From assembly GCA_012719545.1 (NCBI GenBank), contig JAAYAD010000079.1:1-47736 (forward strand): a stretch of DNA of 47,736 bases. The letters are read 5' to 3'. Every line of letters starts with the position of its first letter. The first letter of the stretch is position 1. Of this stretch, positions 16,275-23,532 are shown in pieces. Source of the stretch: Clostridiaceae bacterium (GTDB taxonomy: Bacteria; Bacillota; Clostridia; DSM-8532). A program made the position numbers and the translations under genes. The notes beneath the pieces were generated by a model that did not search any database, was not told where the DNA came from, and saw nothing but the letters and a program-made list of their open reading frames with translations.

Positions 16275-16628
16275 ATGATATTTGCTTGTTATCCCAAATG
16301 CACAACATGCCAGAAGGCAAAGAAGTGGCTGGAGGCAAACGGTATTGTCTTTGAAGAAAGGCATATTAAAGACAATAATCCTACAATTGATGAATTAAAA
16401 GAATGGCATAAAAAAAGCGGTTTGCCCCTTAAGAAGTTCTTTAATACCAGCGGCCTTATGTATAAGGAACTTAAGCTGAAGGACAGACTATCCACTATGA
16501 GCGAGGATGAAAAGTTAACCTTGCTGGCATCGGACGGTATGCTTGTAAAGCGTCCAATTCTCATTGGGGATAACTTTGTACTGGTAGGATTTAACGTGGC
16601 TGATTGGAAAGCTGCACTCGGCATATAA
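16275..16628 (+). CDS. ArsC/Spx family reductase-like protein
   Basis: A 117-residue thioredoxin-fold protein with the CTTC pair (residues 9-12, CYPKCTTCQKAKKWLE) and the family's RPI segment (KRPILIGDNFVLVGFN). The two cysteines in CxxC spacing and the absence of the ArsC pattern around a single Cys make it closer to Spx/YffB-type proteins than to a proven arsenate reductase. The GGAGG site is seven bases before the ATG. No arsenic genes are nearby. Confidence 0.8.
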   Translation: MIFACYPKCTTCQKAKKWLEANGIVFEERHIKDNNPTIDELKEWHKKSGLPLKKFFNTSGLMYKELKLKDRLSTMSEDEKLTLLASDGMLVKRPILIGDNFVLVGFNVADWKAALGI

Positions 16629-16686
16629 GCGATCAAATGTAATGATGTAGATATGGTTCAGTACTTAAGATATAGGGTGTTTATAT

Positions 16687-17112
16687 ATGGCAGAATTAAA
16701 GACCAAGCCGCATGACGGTGATGTTTACGAATTTATTAATACTTACACAGATACTGAGCAGAAGCGTAAAGACAGTATTGAACTTGTTAATTTGATGCAG
16801 AAGGTTACAGGGCATCCTCCTAAAATGTGGGGCTCTTCTATGATTGGGTTTGGTAGTTATCATTATAAATCGGAACGCAGCAGGCAAGAAGGAGACTGGC
16901 CGTTATTGGCTTTTTCACCGCGTAAAGCAGCCATCTCGTTATATGTTTATACGGGAGATCCCGAACATGAGTATTTGCTGGAAGATCTGGGCAAGTTTAA
17001 AATGGGAAAAGCCTGCATTTATATTAAAAAACTCTCAGATATAAACATCGAAGCCCTTGAAAGGCTAATGCGCGCTACTATTGACTATCTGAAAGAAAAA
17101 TTTGGGCAATAG
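16687..17112 (+). CDS. DUF1801 (YdhG-like) protein
   Basis: A 141-residue soluble protein with the DUF1801 layout: PPKMWGSSMIGFGSYHY, LLAFSPRKAAISLYV and LGKFKMGKACIYIKKLSDIN. Family members are small alpha/beta proteins, a few linked to iron or stress responses, with no settled biochemical role. It follows the ArsC-like gene by 58 bases and may share its transcript. Confidence 0.8.
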   Translation: MAELKTKPHDGDVYEFINTYTDTEQKRKDSIELVNLMQKVTGHPPKMWGSSMIGFGSYHYKSERSRQEGDWPLLAFSPRKAAISLYVYTGDPEHEYLLEDLGKFKMGKACIYIKKLSDINIEALERLMRATIDYLKEKFGQ

Positions 17113-17225
17113 TAATATGCCTATCTGTAAATAAACTTACCATATTACTGAATAATTGCTGAAAATGAAATCTGGGGCAAATTCATCGTCCAGATTTTTG
17201 TGTTTAATGTTTAATACAGTAAAAA

Positions 17226-17256
17226 AGCTTATGCATACATAAGTTGTGCATAAGCT
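17226..17256 (-). terminator. Terminator of the GH4 gene (minus strand)
   Basis: AGCTTATGCA (17226-17235) and TGCATAAGCT (17247-17256) form a perfect 10-bp stem. On the minus strand it is followed by TTTTTTAC, and it sits 35 bases after the glycosidase stop. Confidence 0.75.
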
Positions 17257-17290
17257 AATTCAACCATTTCAATTGAGGGGGAATCTAAAT

Positions 17291-18616
17291 TTATTTGTAT
17301 TCTGGAAGCCAAGAACCATGAGCTTCTATTAAATCATCTACCATTTTCACAATTTCATCAATGGTTAGCTCAGAACCTGTATGGGGGTCAAGCATGGCTG
17401 CATGATAAATATGTTCTCTTTTTCGAGTAGCGGCAGCTTCAATTGTAATTAAATGTACATTAATGTTTGTCATGTTCATAGCTGCCAATTGCACAGGCAA
17501 TCTTCCTACATAACAGGGATTAATACCTGATCCGTCAACCATGCATGGAACTTCAACACATGCTTCTCCTGGCAGGTTCTCTATCAATCCTCCTTTGTTT
17601 AATACATTGCCGCCTATTTTATATGGTGTATTGGTTACTATTGCGTCCATTATATAAGAAGCATACTCCAATGAGCGCTCATGAGTAAGAGAGGGGTTCT
17701 TTACGAGTTCGTCCCTTTGTTTTTCCCATTCTTTTATTTGATTTATACAGCGCCGTGGATATTCGTCCAACGGGATATTAAACTTTTCAATTAACTCAGG
17801 ATATTTGCTCTTGATAAAGAAAGGATTATATTCCGCATTGTGCTCGCTGGATTCGGTGCAATAATAGCCAAGCCTATTTATATATTCAAACCGAACCATG
17901 TCATGGTGTTTCTCGTTTTTATTCTTTTCGGCTGCTCTTCTTCTGATTTCAGGGTATAAGTCAACACCGTTTTTATCGTAAATTTCAAGAAGCCATGCCA
18001 TGTGATTAATTCCTGCTATCAGTTCTCTTCTGCCTTCAAGCTTTTCTTCCATACCAAGTGAATTTAATAAATCCCTTGAACAGGCCTGGACACTGTGGCA
18101 CAATCCAACGGTTTTGACAGAAGTGTATCTAAGCATATACCCAGTTAAGATGGACATGGGGTTAGTATAATTTAAAAAATACGCGTTGGGGCAGACTTCT
18201 TCCATATCACGGGCAAAGCTCTCTAAGACAGGTATTGTTCTAAGTGCCCTCATGATTCCGCCAATACCCAAAGTATCGCCGATTGTCTGCCTTAACCCGT
18301 ACTTTTTGGGTACTTCAAAGTCAATAATTGTGCATGGGTCATAACCGCCTACCTGAATGGCATTGACAACAAAATCCGCTGATCTTAAAGCGTCTTTTCG
18401 CTGCTCTTCTCCCAAAAATGTCTTGATTTTGGCACGGCCGTTATTTATATTCCTGTTAATAGCCTGCAGCATCAATTCTGATTCTTTAAGCCGTTCTGAA
18501 TCAATGTCATAGAGACATATTTCGCTGTCTCTTAATGAATTGGTGCATAAACAGTCACCAAGCACATTTTTTGCAAAAACTGTGCTTCCGGCTCCCATAA
18601 ATGTTATTTTGACCAT
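17291..18616 (-). CDS. melA: GH4 family alpha-galactosidase/alpha-glucosidase
   Basis: A 441-residue glycoside hydrolase family 4 enzyme. These use NAD+ and Mn2+ and cleave by an oxidation-elimination route. The Rossmann motif is at the N-terminus (ITFMGAGSTVFAKNVLGD). The family segments IQVGGYDPCTIIDF and FLNYTNPMSILTG follow. The metal ligands are the Cys of GLCHSVQ and the His of GINHMAWLL. Length is typical for MelA-like enzymes. It is cytoplasmic. It is divergent from an AraC-type regulator, which presumably controls it. The exact sugar (galactoside, glucoside or galacturonide) cannot be read from the sequence. Confidence 0.88.
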   Translation of the reverse strand: MVKITFMGAGSTVFAKNVLGDCLCTNSLRDSEICLYDIDSERLKESELMLQAINRNINNGRAKIKTFLGEEQRKDALRSADFVVNAIQVGGYDPCTIIDFEVPKKYGLRQTIGDTLGIGGIMRALRTIPVLESFARDMEEVCPNAYFLNYTNPMSILTGYMLRYTSVKTVGLCHSVQACSRDLLNSLGMEEKLEGRRELIAGINHMAWLLEIYDKNGVDLYPEIRRRAAEKNKNEKHHDMVRFEYINRLGYYCTESSEHNAEYNPFFIKSKYPELIEKFNIPLDEYPRRCINQIKEWEKQRDELVKNPSLTHERSLEYASYIMDAIVTNTPYKIGGNVLNKGGLIENLPGEACVEVPCMVDGSGINPCYVGRLPVQLAAMNMTNINVHLITIEAAATRKREHIYHAAMLDPHTGSELTIDEIVKMVDDLIEAHGSWLPEYK

Positions 18617-18705
18617 TTAATCAACCCCTTTCACAAGTCTATAATACTTTATTTTAAGGAAATTAAGAATTGTATAATGTCTTCTGAATATGTTAAAATG
18701 TCTCC

Positions 18706-19515
18706 ATGGGAGAAAGAGGCAAGCAATACGATATTCCTTTATTAAATAAAGGTTTTCATGACATAAATACGGTTGTTTGCGGATGGCAGGATTGCAAAAG
18801 CGGCCATTTCTTCGGCCCTGCCATCAGGGAATACTATCTGATTCATTACATTCTGGATGGAAAAGGAATATTTGAACGAAAGGGTAAGGTCTACAGCCTT
18901 GGCAAGGGCAGCATGTTTCTGATAAGACCACATGAAGTGACTTATTATGAGGCTGATAAGCAAAATCCCTGGTCATATGTATGGATAGGTTTCAGTGGTG
19001 CTCTTTCGGAAGAATTAATTGACGGCTCAGGTTTCGACAAAAGTCCCATAGTCTATTCCCCAGGCAGCGCGTTTATTTTTAAAAACATGATTTCTGCCGA
19101 TAAATTAAGCCAGTCTGCCGAGATTTATCTTTGTGGTCTAATCTTTGAATTATTTGCCCGATTAAAGGAAGAGAACAATGTAGATACCTGTGCAGCGCAA
19201 GTCTATGCAAGAAGAGCAGAAAACTACATTCAGTCCAACTACATGTATGATATCAGTGTTGCCGGAATAGCCAAAATACTTGGCATTGACCGAAGGTATC
19301 TTTACAGGATTTTTGTAGAACATATCGGAACATCACCACAGAAGTACTTATTAAAATACAGGCTTGGCAAGGCGGCAGAACTGTTAAGCCAATATGACTG
19401 TATAGTGAGCGAAGCCGCACGAAGCTGCGGTTATAAGGATACCTTCAATTTCTCAAAAATGTTTAAGAAGGAATACGGCATAAGCCCTTCCGAGTTTAAA
19501 AGAAAAATTAAATAA
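18706..19515 (+). CDS. AraC family transcriptional regulator
   Basis: A 269-residue regulator with an N-terminal cupin-like sensing domain (YYLIHYILDGKGIFERKG, FLIRPHEVTYYEAD) and two C-terminal helix-turn-helix motifs (residues about 168-268; ISVAGIAKILGIDRRYLYRI, then SEAARSCGYKDTFNFSKMFK). It resembles MsmR/RafR-type activators of oligosaccharide use. It is divergent from the GH4 gene, with an 89-base shared control region holding TATAAT at 18673-18678. No good ribosome site precedes ATG 18706, so the transcript may be nearly leaderless. Confidence 0.87.
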   Translation: MGERGKQYDIPLLNKGFHDINTVVCGWQDCKSGHFFGPAIREYYLIHYILDGKGIFERKGKVYSLGKGSMFLIRPHEVTYYEADKQNPWSYVWIGFSGALSEELIDGSGFDKSPIVYSPGSAFIFKNMISADKLSQSAEIYLCGLIFELFARLKEENNVDTCAAQVYARRAENYIQSNYMYDISVAGIAKILGIDRRYLYRIFVEHIGTSPQKYLLKYRLGKAAELLSQYDCIVSEAARSCGYKDTFNFSKMFKKEYGISPSEFKRKIK

Positions 19516-19746
19516 TTTTGAGTATTAATTGTCCATTAATTATAAATTGGAGCCAGGTGTCAATTTCAATGCATATCTCTTACGGATAAGCCGAAAAAGA
19601 AAAGTCTTCGGAATATAGTTTAACTGTTGAGATGGTGAGTTTGTTATGTTAATCTATTGACATAAAAAGCCATTTAATAAAGAGCTGTTTTGGAAATTGC
19701 TGTTAAGTTGTCGGGCATAATCAAATGCACTTGCGGGGGGATTGTT

Positions 19747-20307
19747 ATGTCATCAGCAACAAATGAAGAATTATTTTCTTCCTATCTTGAAGGAGACGGG
19801 AATGCCCTCCGCATTCTAATGGAACGCCACGGCGATGCTTTGACACTCTACATTAACGGTTACATACATGACATTCATGAAGCTGAGGATTTGATGATAG
19901 AAGCTTTTTCACGCATGATAAGTGCAAAGCCCCGGCTTGCTGAAAACGGATTCAAGTCATATCTGTATAAAACTGCCAGGAACCTTGCTATTCGGCATAT
20001 GGATAAGCGCCGCCGCCAATGCTTTTTTAGTCTTGAAGGTTTGGAAGAAGAACCGGAAAGAGAAATGCTTGTGGAAGCTGTGGTGCAGTCCGAGGAACAA
20101 AGCCGCATCCTGCGAAAATGTATGGAACAGCTCAATCCCGATTACTCCGAAGCGTTGTATTTGCTGTATTTTGAGAATATGAGCTATGCACAGGCGGCTC
20201 AGGTCATGGGAAAAAGCATTAAACAAATCGATCATCTGCTTGAGCGTGGCAAAAAGAAACTTCGCCCGCTTTTGGAACGGGAGGGGATTACAGATGCGCA
20301 GTACTGA
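19747..20307 (+). CDS. ECF-type RNA polymerase sigma factor
   Basis: A 186-residue sigma-70 family factor with regions 2 and 4 only. Region 2 runs from about residue 22 to 85 (YIHDIHEAEDLMIEAFSRM, then LYKTARNLAIRHMDKRRR). Region 4 is about 125-180 (LNPDYSEALYLLYFENMSYA, then AAQVMGKSIKQIDHLLERGK). It starts at ATG 19747, six bases after a GGGGGG run. The next gene overlaps its end by 14 bases. It is the head of a four-gene operon whose last gene is a PrsW-type protease, suggesting control by regulated intramembrane proteolysis of a membrane anti-sigma factor. The 231 bases upstream contain no gene and no clear consensus promoter. Confidence 0.88.
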   Translation: MSSATNEELFSSYLEGDGNALRILMERHGDALTLYINGYIHDIHEAEDLMIEAFSRMISAKPRLAENGFKSYLYKTARNLAIRHMDKRRRQCFFSLEGLEEEPEREMLVEAVVQSEEQSRILRKCMEQLNPDYSEALYLLYFENMSYAQAAQVMGKSIKQIDHLLERGKKKLRPLLEREGITDAQY

Positions 20308-20629
20308 TGAACGTCTTGCCGCAGTTGAAAAGCGAGTAAAGGAACTGGAAAAGCAAAAAAGACAGCGTAAAAAGCGATATATCAGCATATCGGCTATTGC
20401 GGCCTGTTTGATTGTCATAGTGGGTATGGGAATTGCCATGCCCGGCATCATGGCAGGTCTCTCCGTACAGGATTATTCCAATACCGGCATGATGGCAAGC
20501 ATTTTTTATGATGGCAAAGCCCTTGGCTATATATTGATCGGCATATTATCCTTTGCACTCGGTGTGTGCCTGACTATTCTTTGTTTTCTTTTAAAACCTG
20601 ATAAACAGCAGGATAAGGAGGACCATTAG
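20294..20629 (+). CDS. Small two-helix membrane protein, candidate anti-sigma factor
   Basis: A 111-residue protein with a charged, probably coiled-coil N-terminus (residues 1-35, TDERLAAVEKRVKELEKQKR), a membrane helix (about 36-57), an outer loop of about 25 residues and a second helix (about 77-100), ending in a charged tail. No known anti-sigma motif such as a zinc-binding HxxxCxxC is present. Its translational overlap with the sigma gene and the protease two genes later make it a plausible sigma-binding membrane partner. The ATG at 20294 follows GGGAGGGG. Confidence 0.65.
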   Translation: MRSTDERLAAVEKRVKELEKQKRQRKKRYISISAIAACLIVIVGMGIAMPGIMAGLSVQDYSNTGMMASIFYDGKALGYILIGILSFALGVCLTILCFLLKPDKQQDKEDH

Positions 20630-20631
20630 CA

Positions 20632-21261
20632 ATGATAGAAATCATTGACAATGCAATACAACTGATGGTCCTTGTATGTTGCGTAATTTACGTTACCATA
20701 CTGTCACTACGGCATAAAGGACAGGTATGGTTTTTACTTACCTGCTTTTATGGAAGCTTTGCTTTGGGGATGATTCACTGGTTGCTTTTTATTGTGTTGT
20801 ATAACGATACACCTAAGATTTCCACCGTATCAGATTTAAGCTGGCTGGCAGGAGTGCTGTTTCTGCTGGTCATTCAAAATACCTTGCGCCTGCCGGGAGA
20901 GAGTACATATCGGCCTCTTATGGCATGGGCAGCTCCTGCATTCAGCACAATAATGTGCTTATTTTTTTTCCAGTGGGGCGACTATTTTCTGAATATACTG
21001 TACGCTGTACTGATGGGGGCATGCGGCTATAATGCTCTGCGAGGATTTATGCTTTCACGCAGGAAAAGGGATAATACAGGTAAACGCCACTATTTTCATA
21101 TCGTGGTTTTGGCATTTATACTTGTGGAGTACTGTCTGTGGGTTTCTTCCTGCTTTTGGGGTGAACTGGATCATTTAACCCCTTATTTTTTCTTTGACTT
21201 TCTTTTGACCTTTACGTTCTTTACCTTCCTGCCCACATTGAAGAAGGTGATGGAAGAATGA
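20632..21261 (+). CDS. Polytopic membrane protein of the sigma operon
   Basis: A 209-residue protein with about seven hydrophobic segments (for example QLMVLVCCVIYVTILSL, WFLLTCFYGSFALGMIHWLL, IVVLAFILVEYCLWVSS). It starts two bases after the preceding stop and its stop overlaps the next ATG (ATGA). I recognise no family. As a membrane protein between a candidate anti-sigma and a protease it may be a sensor or scaffold for the signal. Confidence 0.65.
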   Translation: MIEIIDNAIQLMVLVCCVIYVTILSLRHKGQVWFLLTCFYGSFALGMIHWLLFIVLYNDTPKISTVSDLSWLAGVLFLLVIQNTLRLPGESTYRPLMAWAAPAFSTIMCLFFFQWGDYFLNILYAVLMGACGYNALRGFMLSRRKRDNTGKRHYFHIVVLAFILVEYCLWVSSCFWGELDHLTPYFFFDFLLTFTFFTFLPTLKKVMEE

Positions 21262-21917
21262 TTTATATTGAAAATGTTTTTATTTGTATAGCAGCTCCAT
21301 TGCTGATTGCCATAATGTGTACGGACAAGCGCAGCCGGCCTGCATTTGTATTTTTTATTGCCGGAATGGGCATGTGCCTTTTGTCGGCCTATATTAATAC
21401 TTTTTTTGCGAGCTATTATGGTGCCGACATAACGCAGGCTACAGTTGAGCTGGCGCCTCCAATTGAAGAAATCATGAAGCTGTTGCCACTTCTTTTCTTT
21501 CTGCTTATATTTGAGCCAAAACGTAAGGAAGCAAAAAGAGCCATACTTCTTATTTCGGCAGGTTTTGCAACATTTGGAAATGTCTGTTGCCTTATTGAAA
21601 ACGGCGCATCACATCTTTTGTTTTTGTTAATGCGCGGCTTCGGAACTGGTGCTATGCATATTGTTTGCGGAGCTATTGTTGGGCAGGGGCTTATATATGT
21701 ATGGAAGCTTCCCTGGCTTAAGGTTGCGGGCACATTCGGCCTTTTGTGTATCGCCATTACCTTTCACGCCATCTACAACCTGCTTCTCAGTGTGGGGGGG
21801 ATTGTACAGACTATAGGTCTGCTCATTCCTGTTTTCACTGTTTTCGCAGGTATTGGACTCAGCAGGCTGATAAGGTCAAAACTGCTTCAGAAATATGGTA
21901 ATATACGAACAGAGTAA
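21258..21917 (+). CDS. prsW: PrsW-type intramembrane protease
   Basis: A 219-residue protein with about seven membrane helices and the conserved PrsW residues: the Glu pair in ELAPPIEEIMKLLPLL, the Glu in CCLIENGASHLL, His in RGFGTGAMHIVCGAIVGQ and His-Asn in ITFHAIYNLLLS. In Bacillus subtilis PrsW makes the first cut in the anti-sigma factor RsiW and so frees SigW. Here it closes the sigma operon, so it probably cuts the candidate anti-sigma encoded at 20294. A terminator follows at 21953. Confidence 0.82.
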   Translation: MIYIENVFICIAAPLLIAIMCTDKRSRPAFVFFIAGMGMCLLSAYINTFFASYYGADITQATVELAPPIEEIMKLLPLLFFLLIFEPKRKEAKRAILLISAGFATFGNVCCLIENGASHLLFLLMRGFGTGAMHIVCGAIVGQGLIYVWKLPWLKVAGTFGLLCIAITFHAIYNLLLSVGGIVQTIGLLIPVFTVFAGIGLSRLIRSKLLQKYGNIRTE

Positions 21918-21952
21918 TACATAATCAGAAATGCGGTAATAACAAATACATG

Positions 21953-21979
21953 GAGCTGCAAAAATGCGGCTCTTTTTTT
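21953..21979 (+). terminator. Terminator of the sigma/prsW operon
   Basis: GAGCTGCA (21953-21960) pairs with TGCGGCTC (21965-21972, one wobble) across a 4-base loop, followed by seven T. Confidence 0.75.
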
Positions 21980-22014
21980 ATGCCTAAAATTTTTTTTAAT
22001 ATATTGATTTTGAA

Positions 22015-22058
22015 GTGGGGAGTTTTTTAATTTTTTGTATTCAAATAAGTAAAGAAAC
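22015..22058 (+). promoter_or_regulatory. 44-bp promoter-like element, copy A
   Basis: It begins GTGGGGAGTTTTTTAA and includes TTGTATTCAAATAAG; copies B (22194) and C (34027) align without gaps across all 44 positions. The layout GGGGAGT - about 16 bases - GTATY fits an ECF-type -35/-10 promoter. In each copy a ribosome site and a start codon come about 30 bases later. It is the first sequence after the sigma operon terminator. Confidence 0.6.
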
Positions 22059-22163
22059 TTATTTGTCTTTATTAAGGGAGGTTGTGGATGGCGAAGGACA
22101 CTCACTTTGCTCAGAATTATATAATGGGTTGCCATGAGAGATAGACTTATGGCAACCCTTTTT
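22059..22163 (+). ncRNA. Short transcript unit: possible small RNA or micro-mRNA
   Basis: Between element A and a strong terminator there are only about 105 bases. The terminator has a perfect 10-bp stem (GGGTTGCCAT 22126-22135 / ATGGCAACCC 22149-22158) followed by TTTTT. The unit could be a small RNA, or an mRNA for the 18-residue peptide read at 22088. Confidence 0.45.
22088..22144 (+). CDS. Possible 18-residue peptide
   Basis: ATG 22088 follows a good GGGAGG site (22077-22082) and gives MAKDTHFAQNYIMGCHER before TAG. The last codons lie within the terminator stem, which is unusual for a gene, so this may be chance within a small RNA. The good ribosome site and matching layout in copies B and C are the arguments for translation. 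Confidence 0.3.
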   Translation: MAKDTHFAQNYIMGCHER

Positions 22164-22193
22164 AATTAAAAAATAAAAAAATTTTGTTTTTAG

Positions 22194-22237
22194 GTGGGGA
22201 GTTTATTAGTTTTATGTATCTAAATAAATATAATGAC
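22194..22237 (+). promoter_or_regulatory. 44-bp promoter-like element, copy B
   Basis: It begins GTGGGGAGTTTATTAG and contains ATGTATCTAAATAAATA. It differs from copies A and C at about ten positions, with no gaps. It would drive the large surface-protein gene at 22435. A GGAGGG at 22254 followed by TTG 22266 offers a seven-residue reading frame, matching the element-to-start spacing of the other copies. Confidence 0.6.
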
Positions 22238-22360
22238 AAATGTCCTCAATAAAGGAGGGTTATTATTGATAGTTCGTAAATGCGGATAGAGCTTCTAAAT
22301 ATCCGGTGGTGTTTACAGTTCTGTGTATTCTCCATAGTAAAAAGAAAAATGAAGTTAGGG

Positions 22361-22435
22361 ATGATTATGAAAATGAGTAAGCAGCAATCAAAAATTGATT
22401 TCAGTATTAGTTTCCTGAATAAGGGGGTATCTTGA
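22361..22435 (+). CDS. Possible 24-residue leader peptide coupled to the surface-protein gene
   Basis: ATG 22361 (then in-frame ATGs at 22367 and 22373) opens a frame that ends at TGA 22433-22435, and the surface-protein ATG starts at 22435. The TGATG overlap is typical of translational coupling. The peptide (MIMKMSKQQSKIDFSISF, then LNKGVS) has no recognised motif. A GTTAGGG stretch precedes it. Confidence 0.3.
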   Translation: MIMKMSKQQSKIDFSISFLNKGVS

Positions 22436-23532
22436 TGAAAAAGAGAATCAAGTGGAGCGCAATACCTTTTGCGATGATATTTGTCCTTTTGGTATCCAAT
22501 GTTATTTGCCCCTGTATTGTGAATGCCGAAGCTGAACCTTTATCTGATTCTGTTTCAGTGATTTATGAGAGCAACGGCGCTGACTCGGGTTCGGTTCCTG
22601 AGGATAAAAATACATACATTGAAGGGGATACGGTCCAGGTTCTGGATAATACAGGCGGTCTGACCAGGAATGGCTTTCAATTTGGAGGCTGGATGACGGA
22701 GAATATCATTTTCCAGCCCGGAGACACCTTTATTATCGGAAACGGTGATATTGTCCTCAAGGCTGTATGGATTCCCGTTTACAGGGTCTATTACGACCCA
22801 AATGGTATGCACAGCGGCTACCCGCCTACAGACCCGGTAGAATACCCTAAAGGTGCCCATGTAATTGTGAAGGGCAACACTGGCGGCCTTGATAAACCTG
22901 GCTATTATGGTTTGCAGAGTTGGAACACAAAACCGGACGGAAGCGGGACCACTTATTATCCAGGATCAACCCTCGTTATAGAGAATTCAGATATCACATT
23001 ATATGCTCAGTACTCGACATTTCCGCCTCTTGTAAATCTGACCGTCTATGAAGTAACCTATTATGCCAATGGTGCAACCGACGGCTATACTCCCGAAAGA
23101 GTTTCTCAGTACTCCCCTGTAACCATAAGCGGCAATCCGGGAGGTCTGCGTAAGGATGGATACGCGTTTGCCGGATGGAACACGAAGCCGGATGGTACAG
23201 GAGAGTTGTACAAACCGGGAGATAAACACGATACACTTGGACATCTTTCGCTGTATGCTCATTGGACTCCGGTCTTTACCATTTCTTATATGGCTGACAC
23301 CAATGCATCAGTTCCCAGTATTTCGAATCAGTATGCATCGGGGACCAATGTGAAGCTTTTAGAATATCACGAGGTAATAAATGGACCTGCACCTGCCACA
23401 TTCATGGGGTGGAACACCGAATCCGACGGGTCCGGTGAGACCTACATGCCAGGTGATGTAATTTCTCTGGATTCAGATTTAACATTATATCCGACAATAC
23501 AGTTTATCTGGAAGGTATGCCGGTTACAGTGA
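22435..23532 (+). CDS. Surface protein fragment 1: signal peptide and InlB repeats 1-4
   Basis: A 365-residue piece. Residues 1-32 are a signal peptide (KRIKWSAIPFAMIFVLLVS, cleavage near VNAEA). Four InlB B-type repeats follow, each with a GG/GYxxxGW core and a PGDxF or PGStL turn, ending near LTLYP. The last dozen residues (TIQFIWKVCRLQ) are out of frame relative to the family. As it stands, the product would be secreted but not anchored. ATG 22435 has AAGGGGG seven bases upstream. Confidence 0.75.
   Translation: MKKRIKWSAIPFAMIFVLLVSNVICPCIVNAEAEPLSDSVSVIYESNGADSGSVPEDKNTYIEGDTVQVLDNTGGLTRNGFQFGGWMTENIIFQPGDTFIIGNGDIVLKAVWIPVYRVYYDPNGMHSGYPPTDPVEYPKGAHVIVKGNTGGLDKPGYYGLQSWNTKPDGSGTTYYPGSTLVIENSDITLYAQYSTFPPLVNLTVYEVTYYANGATDGYTPERVSQYSPVTISGNPGGLRKDGYAFAGWNTKPDGTGELYKPGDKHDTLGHLSLYAHWTPVFTISYMADTNASVPSISNQYASGTNVKLLEYHEVINGPAPATFMGWNTESDGSGETYMPGDVISLDSDLTLYPTIQFIWKVCRLQ

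Noticed and set aside
19637..19665. A fourth copy of the 44-bp element upstream of the sigma gene (autoregulation)
   Set aside because: GGTGAGTTT is present but the spacing to an ATCTA-like block is about four bases short and the rest does not align.
19657..19690. Housekeeping promoter TTGACA ahead of the ECF sigma gene
   Set aside because: TTGACA at 19657 is not followed by a -10-like hexamer at 16-18 bases.
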